Shown: positions 25,059-34,371 of the stretch, in pieces | Numbering within the stretch: position 1 is the stretch's first letter | How the letters are laid out: every line of letters starts with the position of its first letter | Source: Acidobacteriaceae bacterium | GTDB lineage: Bacteria > Acidobacteriota > Terriglobia > Terriglobales > Acidobacteriaceae | Direction of reading: 5' to 3' | Assembly (NCBI GenBank): GCA_030037635.1 | Contig: JASHQH010000092.1 | Location: 1-54,388 of the forward strand | Length of the DNA stretch: 54,388 nt | Notes under the pieces: generated by a model | Seen by the model: the letters and a program-made list of their open reading frames with translations, nothing else | Told to the model about the DNA's origin: nothing | The model's database searches: none | Translations under genes and position numbers: made by a program

Positions 25059-27218
25059 TTGCGGCTCAAGATCGTTGCAGCAGTCTGGCTCGCCGTCTGT
25101 GGTTCCGCGCCGCTTTTCGCTCAGGCTGCGTCCACAGCCACTGCGCCTGCGTCGACCACGGCGCCCAAACCGCCCAGCCACGCCCGCCCGGCCAAGGGCT
25201 CCGCTCCACCCGCCGAACAGCCTGTGCTCTTTGATGCGTCCAGCCTCGGCTCGCCACTCCTCCTGGATAAAAACTGGCACGTCGGCATCAGCTCCAATCC
25301 AGACGTGGCGTTGCCCAGCTTCGACGACAGCTCGTGGCCCCTTCGCGACGCGCAGGCCGTGATCAGCGAGGTACCTGACGAGGACGAAACCACCGCACCT
25401 GTGGCGCAGCCGTCGGGCGCCAAGCCTGGAAACCTCAAGCCCGAAAACCGTTCGCGTGCTGAAAACACCCCCATTCGCTACGCCTGGTTCCGGCTTCGTA
25501 TGCAGTTGCCACCCAACCATGGCCCGCTCTCGCTGCTTATTCTGCTGCCGATTTCCACCTCGACGTCGTTTGGCCTGAGCACGACCGGTTATAACCCCGA
25601 GGTCTATGCCAACGGCGTGCTCGTCGCGCCCCAGGGCCCGCACCCTGACGCGCCGGATCACTTCCAGCTGATCTCGCGGATCTACAATCTGAACCTGCCG
25701 CCCACGCAATCCTCCCTGGTGCTGGTCCTGCGTACCCGCTATATCGCCTTTGGCTACGGCGCATACACCAATTTCTTCTTGAACCGCGCGCTTTACCTCG
25801 GCCACCCCGCCGACCTCCAGAAGGAGCTCAATCTCTGGTCCGATCGCAACCTCTTCGAACGGCTGCCACCTCTCGTTTATTCGATTCTGCTCGCAGTCCT
25901 CGCCGTCTTTCTCTTCGCTCTTTATTTCGCGCAAAAGGGTCACATTGAATACCTCTGGCTGGCGGTGCATGAGCTGGTCCAGGCGCCTCTTGCTTTCATC
26001 GAGTTGGAGGGCAGCTCCGCCCGTCTCGACAGCCTCTTATATGGGGCCCTCGTGGTGCAACTCTTTCTCATCTCCGCCTACTTCTTTTTTGAATTTCTGG
26101 TGGCATTTCTGTCGTTGCCGCGGCGATGGTACATCCGCTGGCTCCGTTACACCGCTCCCGTTCTTGCCGGCGTCGGCCCCACTTTTTACCTCCTGAGCCA
26201 CGGTGGAGCGGTGGTGGGTGCGCTGCTGGCCAGTTTTGCTCTCTGCACCCTGCTTTGGCTCATGGGATGGTCCATCTTCGTTTTCGGCACTCTCATCACG
26301 GCTACTGTGCACCGCAACTTCGAAGCGGGACTGTTCCTGGTTCCCCTTGTCCTGACCATCGTGGGCAGGGTCGAACCGGTAGTCAGCACGGCCATGAACG
26401 ACCAGGGTGTCGCCTACCAATCTCCGCTCACCATGATGGCCGGCCCCATTCCCATCCACTTTTCTTCGATTGCCGATTTCACCGGTATTCTGGTCATCGT
26501 TCTCATCATCTTCTTCCGCTTCCTGCGCATCCAGCGCGAACAGCAGCGGGCTACCAGCGAGCTGGCGGCCGCGCGCAACGTCCAGGAGCTTCTCATCCCG
26601 CAGGAGAAGCTGGCCACGCCCGGCTTCGAGGTCGAATCCGTCTACAACCCGGCCACTGAGGTCGGCGGCGATTTCTTCCATGTGCAGGCAGGTGGCCGCG
26701 ACGGCATGCTGGTGGTCATCGGCGACGTCGCCGGTCATGGCCTAAAGGCCGCCATGAGTGTTTCTCTCATCATGGGCGCCCTGCGCCGTACCCATGAGCG
26801 CAACCCCTCCAAAATCCTTCAGGCCCTTAATCGCGTCCTATTGGGCACCGAGGGTTTCACCACCTGCCAGGCGCTCTGGTTTGGAGCCAACGGCGAACTG
26901 GTCATCGCCAACGCCGGCCATCTCTTCCCTTATCTCAACAGCCAGGAGATCGCGTTGCAGCCGAGCCTGCCTTTGGGCATTCTGCTCGACGCCACTTATG
27001 AGGAATCTCGCTTCTACCTTCATCCCGGCGACCGCATTCTCCTGATGTCGGATGGCGTGGTCGAAGCCCGCCAACCCTCCGGCGAGCTCTTCGGCTTCGA
27101 TCGCGTGCGCTACCTCAGCAATCAGACGGCGTTCTATCTGGCCGACGCCGCCAAGACCTTCGGCCAGCAGGACGACATCACGGTGCTGACCGTCCGGCGG
27201 CTGGCGCTGGCCGCGTGA
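25059..27218 (+). CDS. 7TM membrane sensor with SpoIIE/PP2C serine phosphatase domain (RsbU-like)
   Basis: 719 residues from a TTG start with GGGGGAGG just upstream. Order: signal peptide (1-22), Ala/Pro-rich linker, a periplasmic beta domain (about 60-235) resembling the 7TMR-DISM extracellular part, seven hydrophobic segments (about 265-490), a short coiled segment, and a C-terminal SpoIIE domain (about 505-715). Phosphatase motifs: EVGGDFFHVQ, VVIGDVAGHGLKAAMSVSLIMG, LVIANAGHLFPYL, DRILLMSDGVVEARQ and FGQQDDITVLTV (metal-binding Asp). It is expected to dephosphorylate an anti-sigma-factor antagonist in response to an external signal. Its stop overlaps the lactate permease start region. Confidence 0.88.
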   Translation: MRLKIVAAVWLAVCGSAPLFAQAASTATAPASTTAPKPPSHARPAKGSAPPAEQPVLFDASSLGSPLLLDKNWHVGISSNPDVALPSFDDSSWPLRDAQAVISEVPDEDETTAPVAQPSGAKPGNLKPENRSRAENTPIRYAWFRLRMQLPPNHGPLSLLILLPISTSTSFGLSTTGYNPEVYANGVLVAPQGPHPDAPDHFQLISRIYNLNLPPTQSSLVLVLRTRYIAFGYGAYTNFFLNRALYLGHPADLQKELNLWSDRNLFERLPPLVYSILLAVLAVFLFALYFAQKGHIEYLWLAVHELVQAPLAFIELEGSSARLDSLLYGALVVQLFLISAYFFFEFLVAFLSLPRRWYIRWLRYTAPVLAGVGPTFYLLSHGGAVVGALLASFALCTLLWLMGWSIFVFGTLITATVHRNFEAGLFLVPLVLTIVGRVEPVVSTAMNDQGVAYQSPLTMMAGPIPIHFSSIADFTGILVIVLIIFFRFLRIQREQQRATSELAAARNVQELLIPQEKLATPGFEVESVYNPATEVGGDFFHVQAGGRDGMLVVIGDVAGHGLKAAMSVSLIMGALRRTHERNPSKILQALNRVLLGTEGFTTCQALWFGANGELVIANAGHLFPYLNSQEIALQPSLPLGILLDATYEESRFYLHPGDRILLMSDGVVEARQPSGELFGFDRVRYLSNQTAFYLADAAKTFGQQDDITVLTVRRLALAA

Positions 27219-27220
27219 TC

Positions 27221-29011
27221 ATGCCCCACATGCCACGGACCTCGCCATCATCGAAAACCGTACCGGCCGACGCCCAACACACGCACGGACTTTCACGCGC
27301 CGTCGAAACCCTCGCCTTCCTCGCGCTCTTTGCCGGCGTCATCTATCTCTTCCGCACCAACTCCGCCCGCTCGCACTGGGCGCAGAGCTACAACCCCACG
27401 GGTCATTGGCAGCTTTCCACGCTCGTGGCCGCGCTGCCCGTCGTCGTGCTGCTCGGCGCCATGGCGATTCTGCGCCTCAAAGCCCACATCGCCGCGATTG
27501 CCGGACTCGCAACCGCGCTTCTAGCTGCCATCTTCGTCTTCCACATGCCGGCGCGCCTGGCCTTCACCGCCGCCGCCGACGGCGCGGGATACGGACTCTT
27601 CCCTGTCTGCTGGATCATCCTTCCCGTGATCTTTCTCTATGACCTCACCGTCAAAACGGGCCGCTTCGTCACCGTGCAGCAGAGCCTTACCGGCATCACC
27701 GCCGACAGCCGCCTGCAACTGCTCCTCATTGCTTTCGCGCTCGGCTCCTTTTTCGAAGGCACATCCGGCTTTGGCACGCCTGTAGCCGTTTGCTCGGCCA
27801 TCCTCATCAGTCTCGGCTTCCGTCCGCTGCAAGCTGCCGGCCTTTCGCTGCTCGCCAACACCGCGCCCGTCGCCTTTGGAGCCATCGGCATCCCCATCGT
27901 TGCTCTGCACGGCGTCACCGGCGTCGATCTTTTCGCCCTCACCCGCACCACAGCCCTCATCCTTGTTCCCTTCGATCTCCTCGTTCCCTTCTGGCTCATC
28001 TGGGCCTTTGCCGGCTTCCGCGCCATGCTGGAAATCTGGCCGGCCATTCTTTTGGCAGGCACAACCTTTGCCGCAGCGCAGTACCTCATGGCCTACTTCA
28101 GCGGCCCATCATTGGTCGCCATCGTCTCGGCCGCGGCGACCATTGTTGTTCTGGTGGTTTTTCTCCGCTTCTGGCAACCGCGGCGGACGCTCAACGTCGA
28201 CCGCCAGGACATTACCGGCCAGGCGCGCTCACATCACGGCCACAGCGGCGCGGCCATCTTCAAGGCTTGGCTTTCCTGGCTGGTGCTCAGCGTCGTCGTT
28301 TTTCTTTGGGGCCTTCCTCTCTTTTCCGGCTGGATGGATGCACGAACCACCATCAAAATCGCCGTCGCCGGCCTGCACAATGTCGTCCAGCGCGTTCCCC
28401 CCGTCGTCCCCGCGCCCACAGCCGAAGCCGCTATCTTCAATCTCAACTGGCTCGCCGCCACCGGCACCGGAATCCTATTCGCCGCACTGCTCGCCGGTCT
28501 CCTCATGGGTCTGGGTCCGCGCGCGCTCGTCTCCGCCCTCGCCCGCACCGTCTTCAATATCCGATTCACCTTCGTCACCATCGCCGCCATGATGGCGATC
28601 GGCTACATCACGCGTTATTGCGGCACCGATGCCACGCTTGGCCTGGCGTTTGCGCGTACCGGCGCATTCTATCCATTTTTCGGCACGCTCCTGGGTTGGC
28701 TGGGCACCGCCAGTAGCGGCTCCGACACGGCATCCAACGTGCTTTTTGGAAGCCTTCAGACCATGACCGCCCGCCAGATCGGCGTGGCTCCGGTGCTTAT
28801 GGCTTCAGCCAACGCGGCCGGAGGCGTAATGGGCAAAATGATTGCGGCGCCCAGCGTTGTAGTGGCCAGCACCGCAACGCAATCCTACGGGCAGGAGGGC
28901 GCAATCCTTCGCTTTGTTTTCATCCATAGCGTGGCGCTTGCCTCGCTGGCCGGCATCTGCGTCTCGCTGCTCGCCTACCTGCCCGCGCTCTCAGCGCTCG
29001 TTGGCCGATAG
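27221..29011 (+). CDS. lldP: L-lactate permease (LctP family)
   Basis: 596 residues with about 13 membrane segments. The family core is LLLIAFALGSFFEGTSGFGTPVAVCSAILISLGF, then LLANTAPVAFGAIGIPIVALHGVTG, and near the C-terminus GWLGTASSGSDTASNVLFGSLQ and ANAAGGVMGKMIAAPSVVVA. It imports lactate (and often glycolate) with protons across the inner membrane. The ATG at 27221 is preferred; a GTG at 27215 overlaps the stop codon of the phosphatase gene (GTGATCATG). Either start puts it in tight translational coupling with that gene. No lactate dehydrogenase gene is nearby. Confidence 0.92.
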   Translation: MPHMPRTSPSSKTVPADAQHTHGLSRAVETLAFLALFAGVIYLFRTNSARSHWAQSYNPTGHWQLSTLVAALPVVVLLGAMAILRLKAHIAAIAGLATALLAAIFVFHMPARLAFTAAADGAGYGLFPVCWIILPVIFLYDLTVKTGRFVTVQQSLTGITADSRLQLLLIAFALGSFFEGTSGFGTPVAVCSAILISLGFRPLQAAGLSLLANTAPVAFGAIGIPIVALHGVTGVDLFALTRTTALILVPFDLLVPFWLIWAFAGFRAMLEIWPAILLAGTTFAAAQYLMAYFSGPSLVAIVSAAATIVVLVVFLRFWQPRRTLNVDRQDITGQARSHHGHSGAAIFKAWLSWLVLSVVVFLWGLPLFSGWMDARTTIKIAVAGLHNVVQRVPPVVPAPTAEAAIFNLNWLAATGTGILFAALLAGLLMGLGPRALVSALARTVFNIRFTFVTIAAMMAIGYITRYCGTDATLGLAFARTGAFYPFFGTLLGWLGTASSGSDTASNVLFGSLQTMTARQIGVAPVLMASANAAGGVMGKMIAAPSVVVASTATQSYGQEGAILRFVFIHSVALASLAGICVSLLAYLPALSALVGR

Positions 29012-29127
29012 CCATGCCTTAGCGGCGCCAGCGCACCTGGCACAGTTCGCGTTCCTGTTTGGAAATGGAGAAGAGAGTCCCGTCTGAAGGTGACTCGCCG
29101 AAGCGTTGCTCAAGCACGCCCGCCGCG

Positions 29128-29496
29128 CTACGGTAGTCCTGCATCCACTCCCAAGTCCTCGGCCACTGCGCGAAGCCGGGAGTCCCGCGTCCACAACTTC
29201 ACTCCCGGAGTTATGAGGCAGGACGCAATCAGGTGCGCGTCTGTGAGTCCGATGCCCTTGGCAAAAAGCCCGCGAGCCTCGATCATTTGGCGCACGTCAC
29301 TCAACCGCGCGACATGGACTTCCAGCAGCTTGTCCAACTCATCGAGTGTTTTTTTGCGATGATTCAATGAACCGAGCGCCAACTCGGCCACAATGAATGG
29401 ATGCGTCCATATCTGTCCGTTGGCGAGTAGATTCTGCATTTGTGCGTTTTGGCGCCGCAAATGGTCGATCCAGATGATGGTGTCCGCCAGGATCAC
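29128..29496 (-). CDS. vapC: type II toxin, VapC-like PIN-domain ribonuclease
   Basis: 122 residues, PIN domain. The acidic catalytic residues are visible: Asp in MILADTIIWIDHL, Glu in FIVAELALGSL, Asp in GIGLTDAHLIASCL and Asp in LWTRDSRLRAVAEDLG. VapC toxins cut tRNA or rRNA when their antitoxin is degraded. The start is a GTG overlapping the vapB stop codon by four bases (GTGA), so the toxin is made only after the antitoxin. The pair sits between the lactate permease and the TolC-like gene. Confidence 0.93.
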   Translation of the reverse strand: MILADTIIWIDHLRRQNAQMQNLLANGQIWTHPFIVAELALGSLNHRKKTLDELDKLLEVHVARLSDVRQMIEARGLFAKGIGLTDAHLIASCLITPGVKLWTRDSRLRAVAEDLGVDAGLP

Positions 29497-29690
29497 AGGC
29501 GATCGACGCGGAGGCGAGGAATGTCTTCCAGATCGGGCATCGTGCCTCCAAGTGCGGCCAGTTGACGCGAAGCCTCCAGGTGGATGAGCACCTTCAAGGC
29601 CTCGCGCAGCAGGGTCGTCCTCTCGGTGATGCCGGTGTACTCCTGCGCCTTCTGCACCAGGTCATCGTCGAGTGTCACAGTGGTGCGCAT
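29493..29690 (-). CDS. vapB: type II antitoxin, VapB-like ribbon-helix-helix protein
   Basis: 65 residues. The N-terminus MRTTVTLDDDLVQKAQEYTGITERTTLLREALKVLIHLEASRQLAALGG is a ribbon-helix-helix DNA-binding part as in the DUF2191/VapB group. The acidic C-terminus (MPDLEDIPRLRVDRL) should wrap the toxin. A GAGGAGG ribosome-binding site lies just upstream and a TATAAT-like -10 box at 29712-29717. Antitoxin first, toxin second, with a four-base overlap, is the standard layout. It likely represses its own promoter together with VapC. Confidence 0.92.
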   Translation of the reverse strand: MRTTVTLDDDLVQKAQEYTGITERTTLLREALKVLIHLEASRQLAALGGTMPDLEDIPRLRVDRL

Positions 29691-29711
29691 AGGCAGCCTC
29701 CTCTGTCACTC

Positions 29712-29717
29712 ATTATA
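29712..29717 (-). promoter_or_regulatory. candidate -10 box of vapBC
   Basis: TATAAT on the minus strand, about 22 bases upstream of the vapB start codon. No good -35 hexamer was found 16-18 bases further upstream, so the promoter may depend on an activator or the box may be chance. Confidence 0.35.
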
Positions 29718-29774
29718 TCACCAGATGATGACGAAATTGATGCACAAGCCGCTAAATCCAATAAAAAGCCGCCC

Positions 29775-31250
29775 TCACCGCCCCAAATACGCGCGGTACT
29801 GCTGCTCCAGCACGCCGGCGGCCCGCGCTAACGCGAGCTTCGACACGTTGTACTGATAGAGGCTCTCAACCAGATTGCTCTGGGCCGTGGCCAGCGTGGC
29901 CTGTGCCGTAACCAGCGGCAGGTTGTCGTCCACTCCCGCATTTACGCGATCGGTTTCGTCGCTCAGCGCGCGCGTGGCCAGATCGACATTCGACCGCGCC
30001 ACGTCCACAAGCTGCTTGTTGGCGTTCACGTCGAGCAGCGCGGAGCGCACCTGCTGGTCGATGTGACCGCGCAGATCGTCGAGCTGCGCATTCACGCTCT
30101 GCATCTGGGCCTTGGCCACGTCAGCGTCGCCGCGCAGTTTGGCTTCGCGGAAGATGGGAATGTTGAGCGTGCCGACGGCGCTGAAGTCGCCGTGCGTGCC
30201 CGCGCCATTCACGGTGCTGGTGCCGTAGTAGCCGCTGAAACTAAGCGTAGGCAGCCGCTCGCTGCGATACACCGCGTGCGCCGCCTTGTACTCCACTGCC
30301 TGGTTTTCGAGGTTCTGGTAATCCTGACGGTATTTGTAGGCCAGGGCGCGTACCTCTTCGGGCGTCTGCTCGGCCAGGTCGCTGTAAGGCGCCGGGTCAG
30401 TCAGCGCGATCACCTGCGCCGGACCCACGCCGATTTCGCGCTTGAGCAGGATCAGGTCCTTTTCGCGCTGATTCTCGGCCGCGATCAGCGCCTGCTCCTG
30501 CGTCTCAAACTGCACGCGCGCGCGCAGCTCGTCGAGATTCGCCACCGTGCCCGCCTCGTGCGCCAGATGCTCGTGATCCAGCTGCACCTTGGCTTCATCC
30601 AACAGCGCCTGGGCGTTATCCACTTCGCCCTGGTCGGCAATGGCCCGCAGATACTCGGTGGCCACCTGTTGCACCACTTCGCCACGCGCGCTCATCTTGG
30701 CGAAGTACGACGATTGCGCTGCCGCCTTGGCCGCCTTCCATCCCTGGATGACAGGCCCCGAAAAAAGAGTCTGCTTATAGTGGATTTGCCCTTCAGTCAG
30801 GTCGTCGCGCGTAATCAGCGAGAGTCCCGGCGGCAGCTTGCCCCCGGGAAACAGGGGTGCGAACTCGCTGATCACATGCTGGCTGAATCCCAGCGCCGCC
30901 AGGTCATGCATGTAGTAGCCGGTGGCGCCCGTCACCCAGATGGTGGGCAAAAACTCCTGCAGCGCCTCGTTCTTCTCGCCCTGCAACGATCTTTCGCCGG
31001 CTTCGGCTTCTTTCAGGCCCAGGTTGTTCTTTAATCCCCGCTGGACAGCCTCGTCGAGCGTGAGCTTCAGTACCTCGCCGGTCACCGGCTCCGCAGTCAC
31101 GCTGCCCCAATAAGGATTGGTCGCCGACGACGGATTGGACGCCTGCGCCCCGGCCAAAAATCCCGGCGTGGCGCCGCTCAAGAGCACACTGGCCAATAGT
31201 CCCCGTGCAACCCGCCGCAAGGCAAAATAAAACCTTCGATCCACTCCCAC
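29775..31250 (-). CDS. TolC-family outer-membrane efflux protein
   Basis: 491 residues from a GTG start, with a signal peptide (ARGLLASVLLSGATPGFLAGAQA). Long coiled-coil helices carry the duplicated TolC plan: LTLDEAVQRGLKNNLGLKEAEAGERSLQGEK...FLPTIWV in the first half and VEYKAAHAVYRSERLPTLSFSGYYG with NIPIFREAKLRGDADVAKAQM in the second. The family forms the outer-membrane duct of efflux pumps or type I secretion. No inner-membrane pump or adaptor gene is adjacent, so its partner is unknown. It follows the DUF3617 gene by about 90 bases on the same strand. Confidence 0.9.
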   Translation of the reverse strand: MGVDRRFYFALRRVARGLLASVLLSGATPGFLAGAQASNPSSATNPYWGSVTAEPVTGEVLKLTLDEAVQRGLKNNLGLKEAEAGERSLQGEKNEALQEFLPTIWVTGATGYYMHDLAALGFSQHVISEFAPLFPGGKLPPGLSLITRDDLTEGQIHYKQTLFSGPVIQGWKAAKAAAQSSYFAKMSARGEVVQQVATEYLRAIADQGEVDNAQALLDEAKVQLDHEHLAHEAGTVANLDELRARVQFETQEQALIAAENQREKDLILLKREIGVGPAQVIALTDPAPYSDLAEQTPEEVRALAYKYRQDYQNLENQAVEYKAAHAVYRSERLPTLSFSGYYGTSTVNGAGTHGDFSAVGTLNIPIFREAKLRGDADVAKAQMQSVNAQLDDLRGHIDQQVRSALLDVNANKQLVDVARSNVDLATRALSDETDRVNAGVDDNLPLVTAQATLATAQSNLVESLYQYNVSKLALARAAGVLEQQYRAYLGR

Positions 31251-31337
31251 ATTCTCTCAGATGAGCCGCGGGCCGGGAGGATGCAGCGGCTACAGGAGAA
31301 TCCTGTAATGACTCTGGCCTCGCGCCGGCGTCTTCTC

Positions 31338-31853
31338 TTACAGATTGCCCGACGGAGGCGTGGGCGGCGGCGCTGCCGGTGGCGCGCTCGGCGCCATGGG
31401 CGGCGGCTTCACGCTGCCGCAGTCGGCACCCTTATAGGCGAATGTCATCTGCGTCGTCATATTCATGGCTTGGCCATTCGGCATCGTTCCCGACATCTGG
31501 ATGGTCGTCTTGACCGTGTCCGCGTCCACATACGTCGTCTTGACGGTCCCAGTCATATTCAGTCTTCCCGTGCAACTCACATTCGCAGTCATGCCGGTGG
31601 ACGTCGTCACCACATTCGTCGATTGGCACCCTGACTGCGCGCTGCCGAACCCGCCCCCGTACTTGTCGATCATGGCTTGCGTCACGCATACCTGCGAGGT
31701 GCGCGGGGGCATCGGCGGCATGCCCGCCATGCCCATGTCCATCTGCGTGGTCACATCATAGAGACCGGGTTTCTGCTTTATTGGGGCCTGCGCGGTGGCT
31801 GCAACCGCAATCAGACTACATCCCAACATTGTCGAAATCAGGGGTTTGTTCAC
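31338..31853 (-). CDS. DUF3617 domain secreted protein
   Basis: 171 residues from a GTG at 31853, which has AGGAGG five bases upstream. The frame is open back to 32093, but that overlaps the DUF4440 gene. Signal peptide: NKPLISTMLGCSLIAVAATAQA. The mature part has IKQKPGLYDVTTQMDM, SQVCVTQAMIDKYGGG and FGSAQSGCQSTNV...ANVSCTGRLNMTGTVKTTYVDADTVKTTIQMSG, the DUF3617 pattern with conserved Cys. The C-terminus is Pro/Ala-rich. The function of the family is unknown. It is probably periplasmic. Confidence 0.82.
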   Translation of the reverse strand: MNKPLISTMLGCSLIAVAATAQAPIKQKPGLYDVTTQMDMGMAGMPPMPPRTSQVCVTQAMIDKYGGGFGSAQSGCQSTNVVTTSTGMTANVSCTGRLNMTGTVKTTYVDADTVKTTIQMSGTMPNGQAMNMTTQMTFAYKGADCGSVKPPPMAPSAPPAAPPPTPPSGNL

Positions 31854-32025
31854 AGAACCTCCTCGTCGCGCGTACAGCGGTTCTCCCCTTCCCGTCGCCG
31901 GAGATCCGTTTCCGGGGAAGCGCGTTCTTAAGACTCTATCCCAAGGTGATTTGGAGTGGAAAGAGTTTTTTATTAAGCTTGCCCGGCCCTGAAACGCGCC
32001 GGATTCCGGCGGCCCAGCATTGGCG

Positions 32026-32499
32026 CTACTGCGCAGGCGTGCGGGCCACGTCCCGCGTCGACTGCCACGCCATCTGCTGCCAGCGCCCATCACGGTGCGT
32101 GTAAACAGTCAAAATGAAAATGTCGATGTCGAACGGCGCTTGCTGCGCCCGCTTGTCGACGACTCTCACTTCATACTCGCCGTCGATGACTGCTGTTTCG
32201 CCCAGCACGCGGACGTTGAGCTTTATGGGGTTCCAGGCAAGGTAGTGCAATTCCCCGGACCGGATGGCCTCAAGATAGCTCGCCTTGGTGTCCACTTTGC
32301 CGCTGGCGTGAACGTAGGTGACGTTGTCGGCCATGATGCGGTCCAGAGCGGCCACGTCGGAATGGACAAGCGCTCGGGTGCGTGCCTGCTCCATGGCCAG
32401 AACCTGCTTGCCGGCCAGAGGCATTTGGCTTTGTGCAACCGCGCTGAGTTCGGCGCACGCTCCGGGAACGAGAGCAAGCGCAAGCCAGAGCTTCTTCAT
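32026..32499 (-). CDS. DUF4440 (NTF2-like/SnoaL-like) secreted protein
   Basis: 157 residues. Signal peptide MKKLWLALALVPGACAELSAVAQ. The mature part fits a cystatin/NTF2-like fold of the DUF4440 group: LAMEQARTRALVHSDVAALDRIMADNVTYVHASGKVDTKASYLEAIRSGELHY, then VRVLGETAVIDGEYEVRV and ILTVYTHRDGRWQQMAWQSTRD. Such domains bind small ligands or act in hydrolase-like roles; no function can be given. Its ATG shares one base with the yvcK stop codon (TGATG), so it is coupled to yvcK. Confidence 0.85.
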   Translation of the reverse strand: MKKLWLALALVPGACAELSAVAQSQMPLAGKQVLAMEQARTRALVHSDVAALDRIMADNVTYVHASGKVDTKASYLEAIRSGELHYLAWNPIKLNVRVLGETAVIDGEYEVRVVDKRAQQAPFDIDIFILTVYTHRDGRWQQMAWQSTRDVARTPAQ

Positions 32500-33575
32500 C
32501 AGTTTCGCTTTTCTGTGGCAGCCACTGCCAGCAGCGCATCGGCCAGCCGCTCGGGAGCGTGGCGCACCACGGCTTCCTCGCTCGAAAAGTCGCCGGCAAT
32601 GCAGCGCACACCGAGCGCTTCGACACGGTCGATATCCGGCGCGATGGGCGCCGCATCTTCGGCCGCGTAGCGCGCCAGGGTTTCAGCCGAGAAGGTTCCC
32701 GTGTTCACAATGGCGTAGTCGAAGATGGGTTTGCGGGTATGGTCGTAGATACGCTGGATGTGCTCTGACGCCGTCAAGCCCAGGCTCTCATTGGCTTGCG
32801 TCATCAGGTTGCAGATGAACACGCGCAGCCCGCGTGCCTGCGCCAGGGCCTCTGAGATTCCGTCGACCAGCAGGTTGGTGATCAGCGAAGTGTAAAGCGA
32901 GCCCGGCCCCACGGTGATCAGGTCGGCGCGCTCAATGGCCTCCAGCGTTTCAGGCAGCGGCGCCGGATTGGGCGGATCGAGCGTCAGCTCCACGATGCGC
33001 CGCCGGCTGGCCGTGATTTTAGTCTCGCCGCATACCACTGAGCCGTCGTCCATGTTGGCAATCAGTGTGGCGTTCACCGTTGTGGCGGGATAAATGTGCC
33101 CGCGCGTAGCCAGAATCTTCGAAGCCAACTGCACGGCCTGCGCAAAATCGCCCGTGATTTCGGTGAGCGCGGCCACAAACAGGTTCCCAAAGTTGTGGCC
33201 TTTCAGCCCGTTGCCGCCCCTGAAGCGGTGCGTAAACAACCGCGTCAGCAAGTCCTCTTCTTCGCTGAGGGCCACCATGCAATTGCGCAGGTCGCCGGGC
33301 GGAAGCATATTGAAGTCCTGGCGCAAACGGCCGGAGGAACCGCCATCGTCAGTTACGGTAACGACGGCCGCCAGATCGGCGATGGCACTGCGTGGGGCAT
33401 CAATCTGGCCCGCCGCGGGAACATGGCGGCGCAACCCGCGCAGCAAGGTGGAAAGGCCGGTCCCGCCGCCCATGGCTACCACGCGCAAAGGGCCGCAAGC
33501 AACCCTCTCGCCGGCTCGAAGACGTGGCGCCGGCGCAGATTCGCCGTTAGCGAGGGAGGTGGAGTTCAAAAGCAA
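32499..33575 (-). CDS. yvcK: YvcK/GlmR family (CofD-like, UPF0052) protein
   Basis: 358 residues. The Rossmann-like start is VVAMGGGTGLSTLLRGLRRHV near residues 32-50, followed by AVVTVTDDGGSSGRLRQDFNMLPPGDLRNCMVAL, FRGGNGLKGHNFGNLFVAALTE and LITVGPGSLYTSLITNLLVDGISEAL. The family is known for a role in carbon-source-dependent cell-wall synthesis; Bacillus GlmR binds UDP-GlcNAc and supports GlmS. The annotated start is a TTG; the first 30 residues are poorly conserved and a later start is possible. It follows the TPR gene by a few bases and overlaps the DUF4440 start. Confidence 0.9.
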   Translation of the reverse strand: MLLNSTSLANGESAPAPRLRAGERVACGPLRVVAMGGGTGLSTLLRGLRRHVPAAGQIDAPRSAIADLAAVVTVTDDGGSSGRLRQDFNMLPPGDLRNCMVALSEEEDLLTRLFTHRFRGGNGLKGHNFGNLFVAALTEITGDFAQAVQLASKILATRGHIYPATTVNATLIANMDDGSVVCGETKITASRRRIVELTLDPPNPAPLPETLEAIERADLITVGPGSLYTSLITNLLVDGISEALAQARGLRVFICNLMTQANESLGLTASEHIQRIYDHTRKPIFDYAIVNTGTFSAETLARYAAEDAAPIAPDIDRVEALGVRCIAGDFSSEEAVVRHAPERLADALLAVAATEKRN

Positions 33576-33578
33576 GGC

Positions 33579-34142
33579 CTATGGAATCTCAGGATACAAC
33601 AATTCCGTAAACCGCGGATCGTCCACCATGCTCTGAAAGTCATTGTCGGCGCGCGCTTGCAGCCGGTTTTTGGGATTCAGCTCGATGGCCCGCGCCAGGT
33701 TGGTAAGGCAGTCCTGAGCGTGCCCCGTAATGGCCTCCAGCACAGCCAGGCCGTAGAGCGCATAGTCGGCGCCCGGGTGTCCGGTCAGAATAGCGTTGAA
33801 CTGCTCGCGCGCTTCCTCGTAATAGCCCGTGTTCAGCAGCGAGATGGCGTAGTCGTAGTGCTCCTCGGGCGTTTCAAACGATAAGGCGTTTTTCTCCATC
33901 TGCCGCCGGCAGGTGGTGATGTATATGCGGCAGCGGTCCTGGAGTTCCATGGGCGCCTCGGGCAGCAGCTTTTCCAACATGCCCAGGGCTTTCTCATATT
34001 TTCCCTGTTGCAGCAGCAGCACGGCGGCCTGGTAATGCTGGAAGATCGGCTCATTACCCACGCGGGCACGGCCGTCAGGTTTGCTGGTCTGGGGCGAAGT
34101 CTTTTTGCGGCTGGGCGCCGTCGATCGAGCCTCTTGCGTCAT
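33579..34142 (-). CDS. TPR-repeat protein
   Basis: 187 residues from the ATG at 34142 (AGGA upstream); the frame is open to 34256. The first 35 residues are basic and low-complexity (SRKKTSPQTSKPDGRARV). The rest forms about three to four tetratricopeptide-like helical pairs: FQHYQAAVLLLQQGKYEKALGMLEKLLPEAP, HYDYAISLLNTGYYEEAREQFNAILTGHPGADYALYGLAVLEAITGHAQDCLTNLARAIELNPKNRLQARADND. No signal peptide, so probably a cytoplasmic scaffold. It is adjacent to yvcK (4-base gap) and may share its operon. Confidence 0.85.
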   Translation of the reverse strand: MTQEARSTAPSRKKTSPQTSKPDGRARVGNEPIFQHYQAAVLLLQQGKYEKALGMLEKLLPEAPMELQDRCRIYITTCRRQMEKNALSFETPEEHYDYAISLLNTGYYEEAREQFNAILTGHPGADYALYGLAVLEAITGHAQDCLTNLARAIELNPKNRLQARADNDFQSMVDDPRFTELLYPEIP

Positions 34143-34371
34143 GGGTTTTCCTGGAAGCGCGCCTTCCTTACCCTCATGCGCCGGGTGCATGGCGGCGGAG
34201 GAGCTTGGTTTTGGAATAACGCTACTTAGGCCATGTTTATACGCAGTTCCCCACATTCAGTCAATGGGGTCACTTTCGTGGCCCAATCTCAGACGCCGCT
34301 CTCAAACGTTTTGCCAGCCCTTAGTCCCTCAGCCCCTTGGTCCCTGTCTTCGCGCTCCGTTGCTCCCTCGC

